64,000 nucleotides of DNA from Clostridium sp. (GCA_023664445.1 JAMPFN010000007.1:1-64000); one strand, 5' to 3'; positions 34,408-44,137 are shown, numbered from the stretch's first letter. Notes: generated from the letters alone by a model not told the origin. Program-made: numbers and translations.

Positions 34408-35424
34408 ATGGCACATGACATTGGTATAGATCTCGGAACAGCAAATATAGTTATAGCCGTAAACGGCAAAGGCGTTGTCCTTAACGAACCTTCGGTCATA
34501 GCGGTCAATACAAGAACAAATAAGATAATCGCGGTCGGCAAAAAGGCATATAGAATGGTCGGAAAATCACCGGAATACATTTCGGTTATCCGTCCGCTTT
34601 CCTGCGGCGTTATTTCCGACGATGAAATGACACAGGCGCTTATCCGTGAATTTGTACGCAAGGTAAGCGGTCACAGGCTTATCAAACCGAGAATAGTTAT
34701 ATGCGTCCCCTCGTTTATCACAGACGTAGAGAGCCGCGCGGTGGTCGAAGCCGCGATGAACGCAGGATCGAGAAAGGTTTATCTTATTCAGGAGCCTATT
34801 GCCGCCATGCTCGGCGCAGGAGTAAATATGTCAAAAGCAAGAGGTCATCTTGTCGTTGATATCGGGGGCGGTACCACAGACGTCGCCGTGGTATCAATGA
34901 ACGGCGTCGTTACGTCGCGTTCTATCAAAACAGCCGGAAATACGATCGATCAGTCCATAGTAAGATATCTCCAGAAGCGTCACAAGCTGCTTATAGGAGA
35001 TAAAACCGCCGAACTTATAAAGCGCGATCTGACTAATCTTTACGACCCCAGTAATGATGTAAGAATGAATATCGGAGGAAAAAATCTTGTAAAAGGACTT
35101 CCCGAAATGATAAATATAAGCGAACTCGAGGTTTTCGACGCAATTGAAGACGATATTTTCGAGATAGTCGATACGATCAGAAATCTTCTCGAGGATACTC
35201 CGCCCGAACTTGTCGGCGATATTTACGAAAACGGAATTCTGCTTACGGGCGGCGGCGCGCTTCTCGGCGGCATAGATAAGCTTATAAACAGAACATTGGG
35301 CGTTTCCTGCAATATCGCAAAAGATCCCATGGGGTGTGTTGCAAGGGGTACTGTACAGGCATTCAAGCGTCTTGACAGCCTCCTTGACGGTTTTGAAAAT
35401 GTCGCGCTCTATCAATATAAATAA
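34408..35424 (+). CDS. mreB: MreB/Mbl cell-shape actin homologue
   Basis: 338-residue actin-like ATPase that guides lateral wall synthesis. Phosphate-binding loops are IGIDLGTANIVIAVNG and VVDIGGGTTDVAV; adenosine motif ILLTGGGALLGGID. The length and the start of the protein fit MreB or Mbl; I cannot separate the two. It lies six bases after comF, away from mreC and mreD, which are not in the window. A family A remnant and a strong terminator follow. Confidence 0.92.
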   Translation: MAHDIGIDLGTANIVIAVNGKGVVLNEPSVIAVNTRTNKIIAVGKKAYRMVGKSPEYISVIRPLSCGVISDDEMTQALIREFVRKVSGHRLIKPRIVICVPSFITDVESRAVVEAAMNAGSRKVYLIQEPIAAMLGAGVNMSKARGHLVVDIGGGTTDVAVVSMNGVVTSRSIKTAGNTIDQSIVRYLQKRHKLLIGDKTAELIKRDLTNLYDPSNDVRMNIGGKNLVKGLPEMINISELEVFDAIEDDIFEIVDTIRNLLEDTPPELVGDIYENGILLTGGGALLGGIDKLINRTLGVSCNIAKDPMGCVARGTVQAFKRLDSLLDGFENVALYQYK

Positions 35425-35430
35425 AATCAG

Positions 35431-35500
35431 TTCTGCACGGAGATCATGCCGAAGATGCGCAGCAAAGCTGTCAGGCGGTCTTTGTGCGGCGCTGTCTTAA
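35431..35500. repeat. family A remnant
   Basis: Diverged left end (TTCTGCACGGAGATCATGCC) and clear right end (GTCAGGCGGTCTTTGTGCGG, closing CTGTCTTAA). It lies directly before the mreB terminator. Confidence 0.55.
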
Positions 35501-35509
35501 AGCGTTTGC

Positions 35510-35553
35510 AAAAAGCTTCACTCACGTCTTAATGATGCAAGTGAAGCTTTTTT
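35510..35553. terminator. bidirectional terminator
   Basis: AAAAAGCTTCACT and AGTGAAGCTTTTTT form a 13-pair stem with a loop of about 17 bases. T tracts occur on both strands, so it can end both mreB and the convergent kinase-like gene. Confidence 0.82.
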
Positions 35554-35569
35554 AGAAGTTGTTCTCATA

Positions 35570-37519
35570 TTATTCAATTAAAATTGGAGGATCTGTTTCC
35601 ACAGGCGGATCGGTCTGCTCGGGCGCAGGAGGATCGGTCTGCTCGGGCGCAGGAGGATCGGTCTGCTCGGGCGCAGGAGGCGCAGGCGGATCGATGATCG
35701 GCTCGGGTTCTTCCGTAGGCGCATCTGTAGGTTCGGGATTGCTTGCATAGTAAACCGTAAGCGATTCTCCCTTGGTCAGATCTATCTTCTTACCCGGTGC
35801 AGGACTTACGCGGATGACATATCCGTCTTCTACATCATAATCGATCTCCGATACCTCGGAATATTTTATCTTCATCTTACTAAGAATCTTTGCATATTCC
35901 TCGAACGTATAGCCTTCAAAGTCGGGGACTTTAACAGACTCGGTTCCCTTACTTACCTTTACCTTGACTGTTTTGCCCTCTTTTATTTTTTTACCCTTAT
36001 CAAATTCCTGCCAGAAAATAATTCCGTCCTTATAATCGGAATTGTATTCAAACTGCGCGCTTATTTTGATTCTGTATTTTTCCTCTATCTTGGACTTTAC
36101 GTCTTCATATTTTTGTCCGACAAGATCCGGCATCTTGACTTCTTCCTTAGAAGACTCGGAGGTTTCCTCGGTTGCGAACTCGGTAATATCAACTATATCG
36201 CTGACGGAGCTTTGATCGTTCATGTAATTATCCTTCAGATGATTGTTGCTGTCCGCCGTAAACAATTTCATGAGAATGATAATAATGACAAGTATGATAG
36301 CCGCAAGGAGAACGCCGATTATAATAGGGATCTTTATCCTGTCAAAAGTAGAGATCTCGCTTCCGTCAAACTCTACGTCGTCTTCATTTTCATAGTCGTC
36401 GTCATATTCGTCATAACCGTCGTCATATTCGTCATCATATTCATTGCCGTAATATTCGTTCGGATCATTCACCGGATACTCCTGTTCACTCGGAAAATTA
36501 TGATTTTCGTATATGCCGTTTCGTGAGATCGTAATAGTCTGCGTCTGACCAAGACCTACAGCCGGCTGATCGAAAAGCGATGTCACAAGCTCGGTTATAG
36601 TCTGTATACGCTCATCGCCGTCAAGCAGCATACCCCTCATTATAACATCGGAAACATGCATTGGAATATTTGGGTTAAGCTCCTGTGGAGTATACAGATT
36701 ATCCTTTTCAAGTCTTATATTTGCCGCATCGGGCTTCGATCCCGTAAGTATCCTATAAAGCACAGCGCATATAGCGTAAACATCAGTCCATGTTCCCTGA
36801 CGCATTGCGGCGGAATACTGCTCGGGAGCGGCATATCCGTGATATATTTCACTTTTAAGCTCCGTATTCTCGGTTCTGACGGCAGATATACAAAAATCTG
36901 TCACTTTCAGTTCGCCCTTATCGGTAACATATATGTTTTCGGGGCTTATGCCTCTGTGAACAACGCCTGCGTTATGTACAAGACTTAAAGTAGTAAAAAG
37001 CGGAGGAAACATTGCGGAAACCTCGCTCCAGCTAAGCTCTCCGGCATTTTCCTTTAAATAATCCACAAGCTTTATACCGTCAATATATTCATACACGGCA
37101 TAAGTTGTATTATTCTCCGCAAACAGATCGAGCGTCGGCGAAAGGTGACTGCTAAGACTTCTCATTTTCGCCAATGATTTGTTAAGCTCGGTATATTCAG
37201 CCATAAGCGCCTTATACTGCGCAAGATTATTATAATTTACGCTTATAGTCGCTCTTCCCCTGACGCGGACGCAAAGTCCGTCGGGCATATATTCATTCAA
37301 TATCACTTTGCAGCTTACAGCCGTATCATAAGCGATATAGCTTGCCCCCTGACCGTTTGCGTTCAGAAGTCTTCCGACAAGATATCTGTCATGAAGCGTA
37401 ACTCCCGGTTTTATAAAAGCCGGCAGGGACGGTGTATTTTCAGCATATCCGCAGTGTGGACAGATCCTTGCGGATCCTTTGTTTTCCATACAGCCCATGC
37501 ATAATTTCGATTCAGCCAT
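35570..37519 (-). CDS. PASTA-domain serine/threonine kinase-like protein, predicted pseudokinase
   Basis: 649 residues. An N-terminal zinc ribbon (CMGC at 7-10, CPHC at 20-23) precedes a kinase fold at about 45-310. The glycine loop is NGQGAS and the VAIK-type lysine is probably K71. The catalytic loop reads HRGISPEN (188-195), so the catalytic Asp of HRD is Gly190, and DFG reads DFC (208-210). An acidic linker (DDEYDDGYDEYDDDY) leads to one membrane helix near 403-428, two extracellular PASTA domains (about 462-597) and a proline-rich tail with three EQTDPPAP repeats. PASTA kinases sense muropeptides or lipid II; this one may bind but not phosphorylate. I chose ATG 37519, seven bases after GGAGG. 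Confidence 0.87.
   Translation of the reverse strand: MAESKLCMGCMENKGSARICPHCGYAENTPSLPAFIKPGVTLHDRYLVGRLLNANGQGASYIAYDTAVSCKVILNEYMPDGLCVRVRGRATISVNYNNLAQYKALMAEYTELNKSLAKMRSLSSHLSPTLDLFAENNTTYAVYEYIDGIKLVDYLKENAGELSWSEVSAMFPPLFTTLSLVHNAGVVHRGISPENIYVTDKGELKVTDFCISAVRTENTELKSEIYHGYAAPEQYSAAMRQGTWTDVYAICAVLYRILTGSKPDAANIRLEKDNLYTPQELNPNIPMHVSDVIMRGMLLDGDERIQTITELVTSLFDQPAVGLGQTQTITISRNGIYENHNFPSEQEYPVNDPNEYYGNEYDDEYDDGYDEYDDDYENEDDVEFDGSEISTFDRIKIPIIIGVLLAAIILVIIIILMKLFTADSNNHLKDNYMNDQSSVSDIVDITEFATEETSESSKEEVKMPDLVGQKYEDVKSKIEEKYRIKISAQFEYNSDYKDGIIFWQEFDKGKKIKEGKTVKVKVSKGTESVKVPDFEGYTFEEYAKILSKMKIKYSEVSEIDYDVEDGYVIRVSPAPGKKIDLTKGESLTVYYASNPEPTDAPTEEPEPIIDPPAPPAPEQTDPPAPEQTDPPAPEQTDPPVETDPPILIE
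35607..35678. repeat. 24-bp tandem repeat, three identical copies
   Basis: Three perfect copies of a 24-base unit (35607-35630, 35631-35654, 35655-35678) encode the proline-rich EQTDPPAP octapeptide at the C-terminus of the PASTA protein. Identity at DNA level suggests recent expansion; copy number may vary between strains. Confidence 0.9.
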
Positions 37520-37550
37520 TGCTGACCTCCGTAAAAACATTAAATTATTA

Positions 37551-37774
37551 AGAACCTTTCTTCATAAACGTATATGCACGTCTTTTTAGCAAATCCTGTG
37601 AAGACAGGTTCTGAAATCTCAATAGAATTATTAAAATAATGCTATAAACGACAAATTTATTTGGCGTTTACTATTTGCCGATTTGCACACAGCGAACACA
37701 GTAAGCGAATGTGCAAGACATTTTTAATAATTGTTTTATAGTGAACGTCAAATTATTTTTGACGTTCACTATAA
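37551..37774. repeat. family B remnant plus family E palindromes
   Basis: The gap 37520-37952 holds no gene. A shortened family B copy lies at 37551-37613 (AAGAACCTTTCTTCATAA ... ACAGGTTCTGAA). From 37648 a block with ACAAATTTATTTGGCGTTTAC and ACTATTTGCCGAT is the inverted copy of 50622-50652 near cbiK. A perfect stem, TATAGTGAACGTCAAA/TTTGACGTTCACTATA (37737-37773), follows. The rest, to 37952, is AT-rich with nothing I can name. Confidence 0.6.
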
Positions 37775-37952
37775 ATAATATTTTATCAGTTATCACAAGC
37801 TTTGTCAATATCTTAAGCGATTAATTACCGTTTCATTTCCTAATTGTATTATTTCTGTAACATTTTTTTATGATTTTTAAGAACTTTCACAACACCTATG
37901 TAAAATTTTGTCAAAATTCATGTCAGTACTGCAGAAAGTGTGAAGTATTGCC

Positions 37953-39215
37953 CTATATCAAATTCCTGTCTATCATTTCCTGTGCCGCAAGCATGACTCC
38001 TATTTTGCCGCTCGGATAAGTGATACCGCCCTGCATCCAGACCGCATAAGGCTCACGAATCGGAGCGTCAGCGGAAAGTTCTATCGAAGCCCCCATATTA
38101 AACGCGCCTGCCGCCATTATCACCTGACTTTCATAGCCGGGCATGTCCCACGGTTCAGGCGTCACAAACGAATCAACGGGAGCGCCCTTTTGTATACCAC
38201 AGCAAAACGCTTTCAGAAGCTCCGGACTGCCAAGCCTTACGGCTGTTATAATGTCGCCCCTCGCATCATTCGATTTAGGAGTACATTCAAATCCGAGCAG
38301 ATTAAACAGAGCCGACGCAAAATCAGCGGTTTTTTTAGCGTTTGCGGTAACATCGGGAGCCATGAAAAATCCCATAAACATTTCCTTATTCTGTGAGATC
38401 GTACAGCCGACCTCTTTTCCCATACCAACGCATGTCAAACGGTACGAGCAAAGCTCTATAAGATCTTTTTTTCCGACGATATATCCGCCCGTTCCTGCAA
38501 TGCCGCCGCCCGGATTTTTTATAAGAGAGCCGACTGCCATATCTGCGCCGCACTGCGTAGGTTCGAGCTTTTCGACAAACTCGCCGTAGCAGTTATCCAC
38601 CATTATGATAGCTTCGGGATTTACCTTTCTGACAACGGAACACATTTTTTCAATATCGCTGCAAGTATACGCAGGGCGCAGCGAATATCCTCTTGAACGT
38701 TGTATATAAGCAACCTTTGCGCCCTTTGCCTTACAAGCTATGGCATCATAATCGGGAGAACCGTCAGATCTAAGCTCGGCGTAATCGTATTCAACGCCGA
38801 AATCCATGAGAGAACCGTTCCCATTTTCTCCCCTTATGCCAATGACTTCTTCGAGAGTATCATAAGGGCTGCCGGTCAGTGAAAGAAGCCTGTCGCCCTT
38901 TCTGAGAACTCCCCACAAAGCCGTTGAAAGCGCATGAGTACCGGACACAAAATTATGCCTTACAAGTGCGTCCTCTGTACAGAAGACCTCCGCGTATACC
39001 TTGTCTAATACTTCCCTGCCTATATCGCCGTAGCCGTAGCCGCTGCTTCCGTAAAAGCATTGCTCGCTTACCCTGTTATTTATAAAAGCCGACAATACTT
39101 TTGCTCCGTTATATTCCTTTATATCTTCTATCCTGCCGAAATCGCACATTTTCTCCGCTTTTTCAGCAAGTTCAACAAGCTTCGGGCTGAATTTAAAAAA
39201 GTCAATATCAGTCAT
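37953..39215 (-). CDS. PLP-dependent methionine gamma-lyase family protein
   Basis: 420-residue fold-type I PLP enzyme of the group annotated as methionine gamma-lyase or aluminium resistance proteins. Visible are SGTHALSTAL (cofactor phosphate contact), MVDNCYGEF with the PLP-binding Asp, and the probable Schiff-base lysine in GSLIKNPGGGI. The true substrate of this family is not settled. It is the last gene of the murD-led operon and overlaps the GNAT gene by eight bases. Confidence 0.85.
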   Translation of the reverse strand: MTDIDFFKFSPKLVELAEKAEKMCDFGRIEDIKEYNGAKVLSAFINNRVSEQCFYGSSGYGYGDIGREVLDKVYAEVFCTEDALVRHNFVSGTHALSTALWGVLRKGDRLLSLTGSPYDTLEEVIGIRGENGNGSLMDFGVEYDYAELRSDGSPDYDAIACKAKGAKVAYIQRSRGYSLRPAYTCSDIEKMCSVVRKVNPEAIIMVDNCYGEFVEKLEPTQCGADMAVGSLIKNPGGGIAGTGGYIVGKKDLIELCSYRLTCVGMGKEVGCTISQNKEMFMGFFMAPDVTANAKKTADFASALFNLLGFECTPKSNDARGDIITAVRLGSPELLKAFCCGIQKGAPVDSFVTPEPWDMPGYESQVIMAAGAFNMGASIELSADAPIREPYAVWMQGGITYPSGKIGVMLAAQEMIDRNLI

Positions 39216-39984
39216 TATACCGCAATGTTCCTTTCAGTATGTTTTCGTCATTGTTTTCTTTCATTTCAAGAACATATTCTTCCGATACCGCCTTGAATCC
39301 GATCTCCTTGTAAAAGCTCTCTCTTATATCAAGCGCGTAAAGAACAGCCGTTTTTCCCTGATTTTTCAGATATTCGGCAAGCCACATAAGAAAACATCTC
39401 GCATGACCGTATCCGCGCGACGAAAGCTTAGTCGCGACCTGTGAAACAAGCACGCAGCCGTCAATATCGAATGAAAGCGACGCCGTTGTGCAGCCTTTAT
39501 ATGTAAACACACGGCTTATCCCATGCCTTACTCTGTGTGAAGTATCGGCAAGCCAGAGTTCGTGATCCGAAATATTCGGGAAACCCTCGCTAAGTATCGC
39601 GTAAACATCATCAAGCCTTGGTTCAAGATCTACATCGCTGTCCTCCGCCTTTTCGCCGTTTCCCGGAACAAGCTGAAAAACAGTTCTGTGAAGCCTAAGA
39701 TAGTCGTCGCTTTTTATAGCGTCGATAACGCTTTGACTTCCCTCTATGCGGAAAGGTCTGTACATTCCGACAAACATATTTATCTCATCAGGGTCAAAAT
39801 CACTTCCGCAGATAAGCATTGTCGAATTTTCGATAAGCAGTACGCTATCGCCGCTTTTGAAAAAACGGCAGAAATCATATCCTGTACCATAAGCGTCAAG
39901 GTAAGACAGTATACGCTTTCCGCAAAGCGTTCCGGAAAGAAATTCACGAGAGATCTCACACGGATCATCAATATGATTTATCAT
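39208..39984 (-). CDS. GNAT family N-acetyltransferase
   Basis: 258 residues. The C-terminal half has the GNAT core: VATKLSSRGYGHARCFLMWL resembles the acetyl-CoA-binding R/Q-x-x-G-x-G/A loop, followed by ESFYKEIGFKAV. The N-terminal 100 residues are not recognised. The acceptor is unknown. ATG 39984 overlaps the previous stop (ATGA). Confidence 0.8.
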   Translation of the reverse strand: MINHIDDPCEISREFLSGTLCGKRILSYLDAYGTGYDFCRFFKSGDSVLLIENSTMLICGSDFDPDEINMFVGMYRPFRIEGSQSVIDAIKSDDYLRLHRTVFQLVPGNGEKAEDSDVDLEPRLDDVYAILSEGFPNISDHELWLADTSHRVRHGISRVFTYKGCTTASLSFDIDGCVLVSQVATKLSSRGYGHARCFLMWLAEYLKNQGKTAVLYALDIRESFYKEIGFKAVSEEYVLEMKENNDENILKGTLRYND

Positions 39985-41006
39985 AAATCCATATTAGCCG
40001 CTTTTTCAATAATTGCGCTTATAAGATCTCTGCAAGCGATAAGATCGTTTTTATTGACAACGCTTGCGGGTGAATGAAGGTATCTGCACGGCGCTGAAAC
40101 GGCAATAGTTTTGATACCGTCTCTTGCGGTATGGATAGCTCCGCTGTTGTTTCCTCCCGCAACGGCTGTTTTTGTCTGACATGGAATATTCTTTTCCTTA
40201 GCCAATTCAAACGCAAGGTCATAAAGATCCTTGTCATACTTAGTGCTTTTATCCATAAAGGATACTACCGCGCCTTTTCCGAGCCGACACACCTGTTTGT
40301 CCTCGTCTACATTATCAATATCGGCGGCAGTTGTCGCCTCAACGACGACCGCTATATCGGGATTCACAGAATAAGCCGTAACCTTAGCGCCCCTTAAGCC
40401 TATCTCTTCCTGAACGCTGAAGCTGAAATAGGTATCATAAGGAAGTTCGCCGTCGATCATTTCAAGCATAAGCGCACAGCCGAAGCGGTCGTCTATAGCC
40501 TTCGATCTTATCATATCGTCGCTGAGTTCAACGTACTCTGGAGCAAAGTAAGCAAAATCCCCCGTAGACGCAAACATTTCAGCGTCGTCGATATCAGAAG
40601 CTCCGATATCTATATAAAGCGAATCTATGGAAGGATAATTTTCACGTTCTTCTTTTGTGAGATTGTGGATAGGCTTTGAACCGACAACGCCGTACATTCC
40701 GTTATCGCCTACCGTTACCTTTCTGCCCACTACAGTAGAAGGATCAATACCGCCTATCTCCGAAAAATTAAGAGTTCCGTCATCATTTATGGACTTAACG
40801 ACGAATCCGACCTCGTCCATATGCGCGTCGATCATTATCTTGTTTTTTGGAACAGCCTTTCCCTTTTTGAACGCGATTATATTTCCGAGATTATCTACGG
40901 AATACACGGCATTGCTGCCTATTCTTTCTATTATATATTCGCGTACTCTGTCCTCATAACCTGATGCGCCGTTTAGTCCGCACAATATTTTCAAATCTTC
41001 AAACAT
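39981..41006 (-). CDS. M42 family glutamyl aminopeptidase-like metallopeptidase (copy 1)
   Basis: 341-residue cytoplasmic dinuclear metallopeptidase of the M42 (FrvX/PepA-type) family. Metal and catalytic residues are visible in IDAHMDEVGF, KAIDDRFGCAL and FSVQEEIGLRGA; VVEATTAAD and AGGNNSGAIH follow. GGAGG lies eight bases before ATG 41006. It overlaps the second M42 gene by eight bases. Two different M42 subunits may form one tetrahedral complex or have different substrates. Confidence 0.9.
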   Translation of the reverse strand: MFEDLKILCGLNGASGYEDRVREYIIERIGSNAVYSVDNLGNIIAFKKGKAVPKNKIMIDAHMDEVGFVVKSINDDGTLNFSEIGGIDPSTVVGRKVTVGDNGMYGVVGSKPIHNLTKEERENYPSIDSLYIDIGASDIDDAEMFASTGDFAYFAPEYVELSDDMIRSKAIDDRFGCALMLEMIDGELPYDTYFSFSVQEEIGLRGAKVTAYSVNPDIAVVVEATTAADIDNVDEDKQVCRLGKGAVVSFMDKSTKYDKDLYDLAFELAKEKNIPCQTKTAVAGGNNSGAIHTARDGIKTIAVSAPCRYLHSPASVVNKNDLIACRDLISAIIEKAANMDL

Positions 41007-42027
41007 ATGAATTACCTCCGTTTTTTATTAAAGCGGCAATTAATCTGCCGGTATTTTCAACGTCCTCGATCTTTATAACCTCAGACGGCGTATGCATATA
41101 TTTAAGCGGTATGGATATCGTCCCCGCTATACAACCGCTTCTGTTTACACTAAAACGATCCGCATTTGTGGAAGTCAGTCCATTCATGACCTCTATCTGA
41201 TAAGGAATATTGTTTTTCTCGCATATCTCTTTAAGATCTTTTGAAAGCCTTCTTGAAAGCGACGGAGAAAAACCGATCATAGGTCCTTTTCCCATTTTAC
41301 CGCATTTATATTCACATTCTCCCTTGGTATACGCAAAGCTTACGTCAACTGCAATTGCGACGGCAGGATCAATATCGTAAGCGGCGATCATAGCTCCTCT
41401 CTCGCCAAGCTCTTCCTGTGCCGAAAATACGGTCGTAAGTCCGCAGTTAAGCTTGGTATCCTTCAAAAGCTCGAGCGCATATAAGATCGCGGCTGCGCCG
41501 CAGCGGTCGTCAAGAGCGCGCCCCGTAACAGTATTATTGAGCAGTTCTCCGAACTGCGTATCAAACGAGATAAGGTCGCCCGGCGAAACAAGCTCCGCCG
41601 CCCTGTCATGGTCAAGTCCGATATCGATAAGCAGATCTTCGATATCGGCGGCTTTTCCCTTATCCTTTCCGGAAAGATGAGGCGGCACAGAACTTATAAC
41701 GCCTTTCAGATCGTTTTTTCCGTGTACGGTAACAAGCTGCGCAGGAAGCAAACGCTTATCGATCCCTCCCACATTTGAAAACCTTATAAACCCGTTTTTA
41801 GTGACAGCAGTAACTATAAGACCTACCTGATCTGTATGCGCGTCTATCATGATACGGTTTTCACGCTTTGTATTATCGCCGAATTCTCCGTATACATTTC
41901 CGCTTTTGATATACCGTTTGTCCGTATACTCGCCGAGCATATCATAGATCAGACCCGCGACATTTTCTTCAGCCCCCGATACGCCGTCCGCCATTGAAAG
42001 CTTTGATATAACTTCTTTTATATCCAT
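40999..42027 (-). CDS. M42 family aminopeptidase-like metallopeptidase (copy 2)
   Basis: 342-residue paralogue of the downstream M42 protein with the same motif order: IDAHTDQVGLIV, RALDDRCGAAAI and FSAQEELGERGA. The two differ widely in sequence, so the duplication is old. ATG 42027 starts directly after the murD stop, with GGAG about nine bases upstream inside murD. Linked M42 pairs are common in Clostridia. Confidence 0.9.
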   Translation of the reverse strand: MDIKEVISKLSMADGVSGAEENVAGLIYDMLGEYTDKRYIKSGNVYGEFGDNTKRENRIMIDAHTDQVGLIVTAVTKNGFIRFSNVGGIDKRLLPAQLVTVHGKNDLKGVISSVPPHLSGKDKGKAADIEDLLIDIGLDHDRAAELVSPGDLISFDTQFGELLNNTVTGRALDDRCGAAAILYALELLKDTKLNCGLTTVFSAQEELGERGAMIAAYDIDPAVAIAVDVSFAYTKGECEYKCGKMGKGPMIGFSPSLSRRLSKDLKEICEKNNIPYQIEVMNGLTSTNADRFSVNRSGCIAGTISIPLKYMHTPSEVIKIEDVENTGRLIAALIKNGGNSYV

Positions 42028-43419
42028 TTAAGAAAGCTCCTTTACAAGATCTTTAAAATGTATTCCCCTTGCCTCAAAATTAGGATAGCTGTCAAAGCTT
42101 GCGCATGCCGGAGAAAGTGTTACGATATCCCCCGGCAAAGCAATTTTTCTTGCCTCTGAAACAGCCTCCTCCATTGATGAAACATGTATTATTTTAAGTA
42201 CGTCGGGATCATATTTTTCGGAGCCTTTTACAGCTTTTTCAATTTTTTCCGCGGTAACTCCCATTAAAATAAGTACCTTTACTTTTTCGTTTACCGTATC
42301 CGCCATAGGCTCAAACGGTATTTTTTTATCATATCCGCCTGCAATAACTATCAGTTTCTGACTGAATGAATTAAGTCCGGCAAGCACCCTTGTAGGACTT
42401 GTGGCGATGCTGTCGTTATACCATTTAACGCCGTCAAGTTCCCTTACAAATTCAATACGGTGTTCAACTCCGCCGAACGTCTTTGCGGTTTCGGAAATAA
42501 CGTCCGCAGAAACCTCTCCCCAAAGCGCGCTTATTGCCGCAAGATAATTTTCAACATTGTGTATTCCGGGAATCTTTATCTCGTTCTTATGGATAATGCG
42601 CGTAGAATTTCCGTAATCATTGCAGCAGAGATAGCCCTCGCTGTCAAGATACGCGCCGCTTTCGGGAATCTGTTTTCTTGAAAATTTTACAAGTCTGCCC
42701 CTGACAAGCTCTGAAAGATTATTCGTAAGCTCGTTATCGAGGTTTAAAACAGTACGGCTGAACGCGTTCTGATGAAGTATCAGATTCTTCTTACTGTCGA
42801 CATATTCCTCCATTGTGCCGTGAACGTCAAGATGATTAGGCGCAATATTTGTGATAACGGCAACGTCGGGAGATTTTCTCATAGATATAAGCTGAAAGCT
42901 TGAAAGTTCAACGACCGCGGCATCGCTTTCATCAATTTCCTCTATCAGCGGCATAAGAGCCTTTCCGATATTTCCGCCCTTATAGACTTTTTTTTCCGAA
43001 CGCGAAAGCATATCCGAAATAACAGTCGTTGTTGTTGTCTTTCCGTCAGACCCCGTAACGGCATATATCCTGCATGGACACAGGTCAAAGAAAAGCTCCA
43101 TTTCCGAGGTTACCGCAACGCCGTTGCTCCGCGCCCTTTTAAGCGCCGGATTATTGAAATACATTCCGGGCGCTCTCACAACAAAATCAAAATCTTCGAG
43201 AGAATCAAGATATCCATCCCCAAGTATAAAGTCAGCCCCTAAGCTTTCAAGTACGGTATATGTTTCGCCAAGAGCCGATTTATCCTTTCTGTCACATACC
43301 GTCACCTTTATGCCTTTTTTCAGAAAAAGCTTTATCATATCGGTATTTGAGACCCCCACGCCGATAACAGCGCATTTTTTATCTTTCATTTTATCAAAAA
43401 ACAATTGAGCCTTTGTCAT
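42028..43419 (-). CDS. murD: UDP-N-acetylmuramoyl-L-alanine--D-glutamate ligase
   Basis: 463-residue Mur ligase that adds D-glutamate to the peptidoglycan precursor. The ATP loop is VTGSDGKTTTT; NIAPNHLDVHGTMEEY and YNDSIATSPTR are family signatures, and LSPACASFDSYPNFEARG is the C-terminal MurD motif. The length is normal. It heads a five-gene operon driven by the promoter at 43450-43478 and lies outside any dcw cluster. Confidence 0.95.
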   Translation of the reverse strand: MTKAQLFFDKMKDKKCAVIGVGVSNTDMIKLFLKKGIKVTVCDRKDKSALGETYTVLESLGADFILGDGYLDSLEDFDFVVRAPGMYFNNPALKRARSNGVAVTSEMELFFDLCPCRIYAVTGSDGKTTTTTVISDMLSRSEKKVYKGGNIGKALMPLIEEIDESDAAVVELSSFQLISMRKSPDVAVITNIAPNHLDVHGTMEEYVDSKKNLILHQNAFSRTVLNLDNELTNNLSELVRGRLVKFSRKQIPESGAYLDSEGYLCCNDYGNSTRIIHKNEIKIPGIHNVENYLAAISALWGEVSADVISETAKTFGGVEHRIEFVRELDGVKWYNDSIATSPTRVLAGLNSFSQKLIVIAGGYDKKIPFEPMADTVNEKVKVLILMGVTAEKIEKAVKGSEKYDPDVLKIIHVSSMEEAVSEARKIALPGDIVTLSPACASFDSYPNFEARGIHFKDLVKELS

Positions 43420-43449
43420 AATTTACCTCCAAAAAATACACTTACATAT

Positions 43450-43478
43450 ATTATATACTTTTTTTGTAAAAATATCAA
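43450..43478 (-). promoter_or_regulatory. sigma-A promoter of the murD operon
   Basis: On the minus strand: TTGATA (43478-43473), a 17-base spacer and TATAAT (43455-43450), about 30 bases before the murD start. Confidence 0.78.
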
Positions 43479-43501
43479 CTGTTTTTTTAAAAAAACATGA
43501 A

Positions 43502-43946
43502 AATCAATTTTTGAGGAACTTTTGGAGGACAGAGTTCAACATAAGCAAATTGTGTCTTATGTTCATTTCTTGCCTTGATTCAAGAAACGAACCAAAGAAA
43601 ATCAAGCTTCCGCTGTGCCAGAGCGGAAGAGAGAGATAGGTATTGTTTTTATAGACGGGGACTGTAAATGATAAATTTTACCATTCAGCAGATATGGTTT
43701 ACCGTTTTGAAAGTTTGAAGTGCTTTATCTCCTGATCTTTGCCAAGAACGTTTCGTATGGTTACCCACATTTTTAGAAATACCGCCCAAAGGGCGGTATT
43801 TCTAAAAATCATGAGGATTCCAAAGGTGACTCCCCGCGGGGCGGGGAGATGTCCCGAAGGGACAGAGGGGACGGCTCTGTAAGAGGCATTCCCTTTGGCA
43901 GGGGGTATGGGGGACAGAGTCCCCACAAGTTTCTCAAAAATTGATT
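43502..43946. repeat. family C element, long form, about 445 bp
   Basis: The gap 43420-44137 holds no gene. This element starts AATCAATTTTTGAGGAACTT and ends with the inverted copy GTTTCTCAAAAATTGATT. Inside are a block shared in inverted form with 47108-47162 (43559-43612), a hairpin TAGAAATACCGCCC/GGGCGGTATTTCTA (43773-43804) and a GC-rich chain of short hairpins (43830-43920). There is no transposase or coding frame. It looks like a MITE-sized non-autonomous element. Confidence 0.75.
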
Positions 43947-44137
43947 CTGTAGTATCATATTTTTGCAAAATGGTGTTAATAATCGACCAAATAATGCAAA
44001 AATATTGAAAATCTTATTATTATGTGATAGCATATTAGTAAAGAATTCATTTAAAAATATAACGCTTGCTACGATGCCCGTACCGAAAAACTCATGTAAA
44101 AGGCAGACAGCGTTTGGGAAGTTTCCGAGGAGATCTA

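Noticed and set aside
35607-35678. possible CRISPR-like array
   Set aside because: The 24-base units are directly adjacent without spacers and are in frame within a gene.
35559-35750. Gly/Ser-rich 63-codon plus-strand frame
   Set aside because: It is the reverse reading of the proline-rich tandem repeats of the PASTA protein.
37736-37774. perfect palindrome as an intrinsic terminator
   Set aside because: The stem is not followed by a T run on either strand and is far from gene ends, so I list it only as a repeat.
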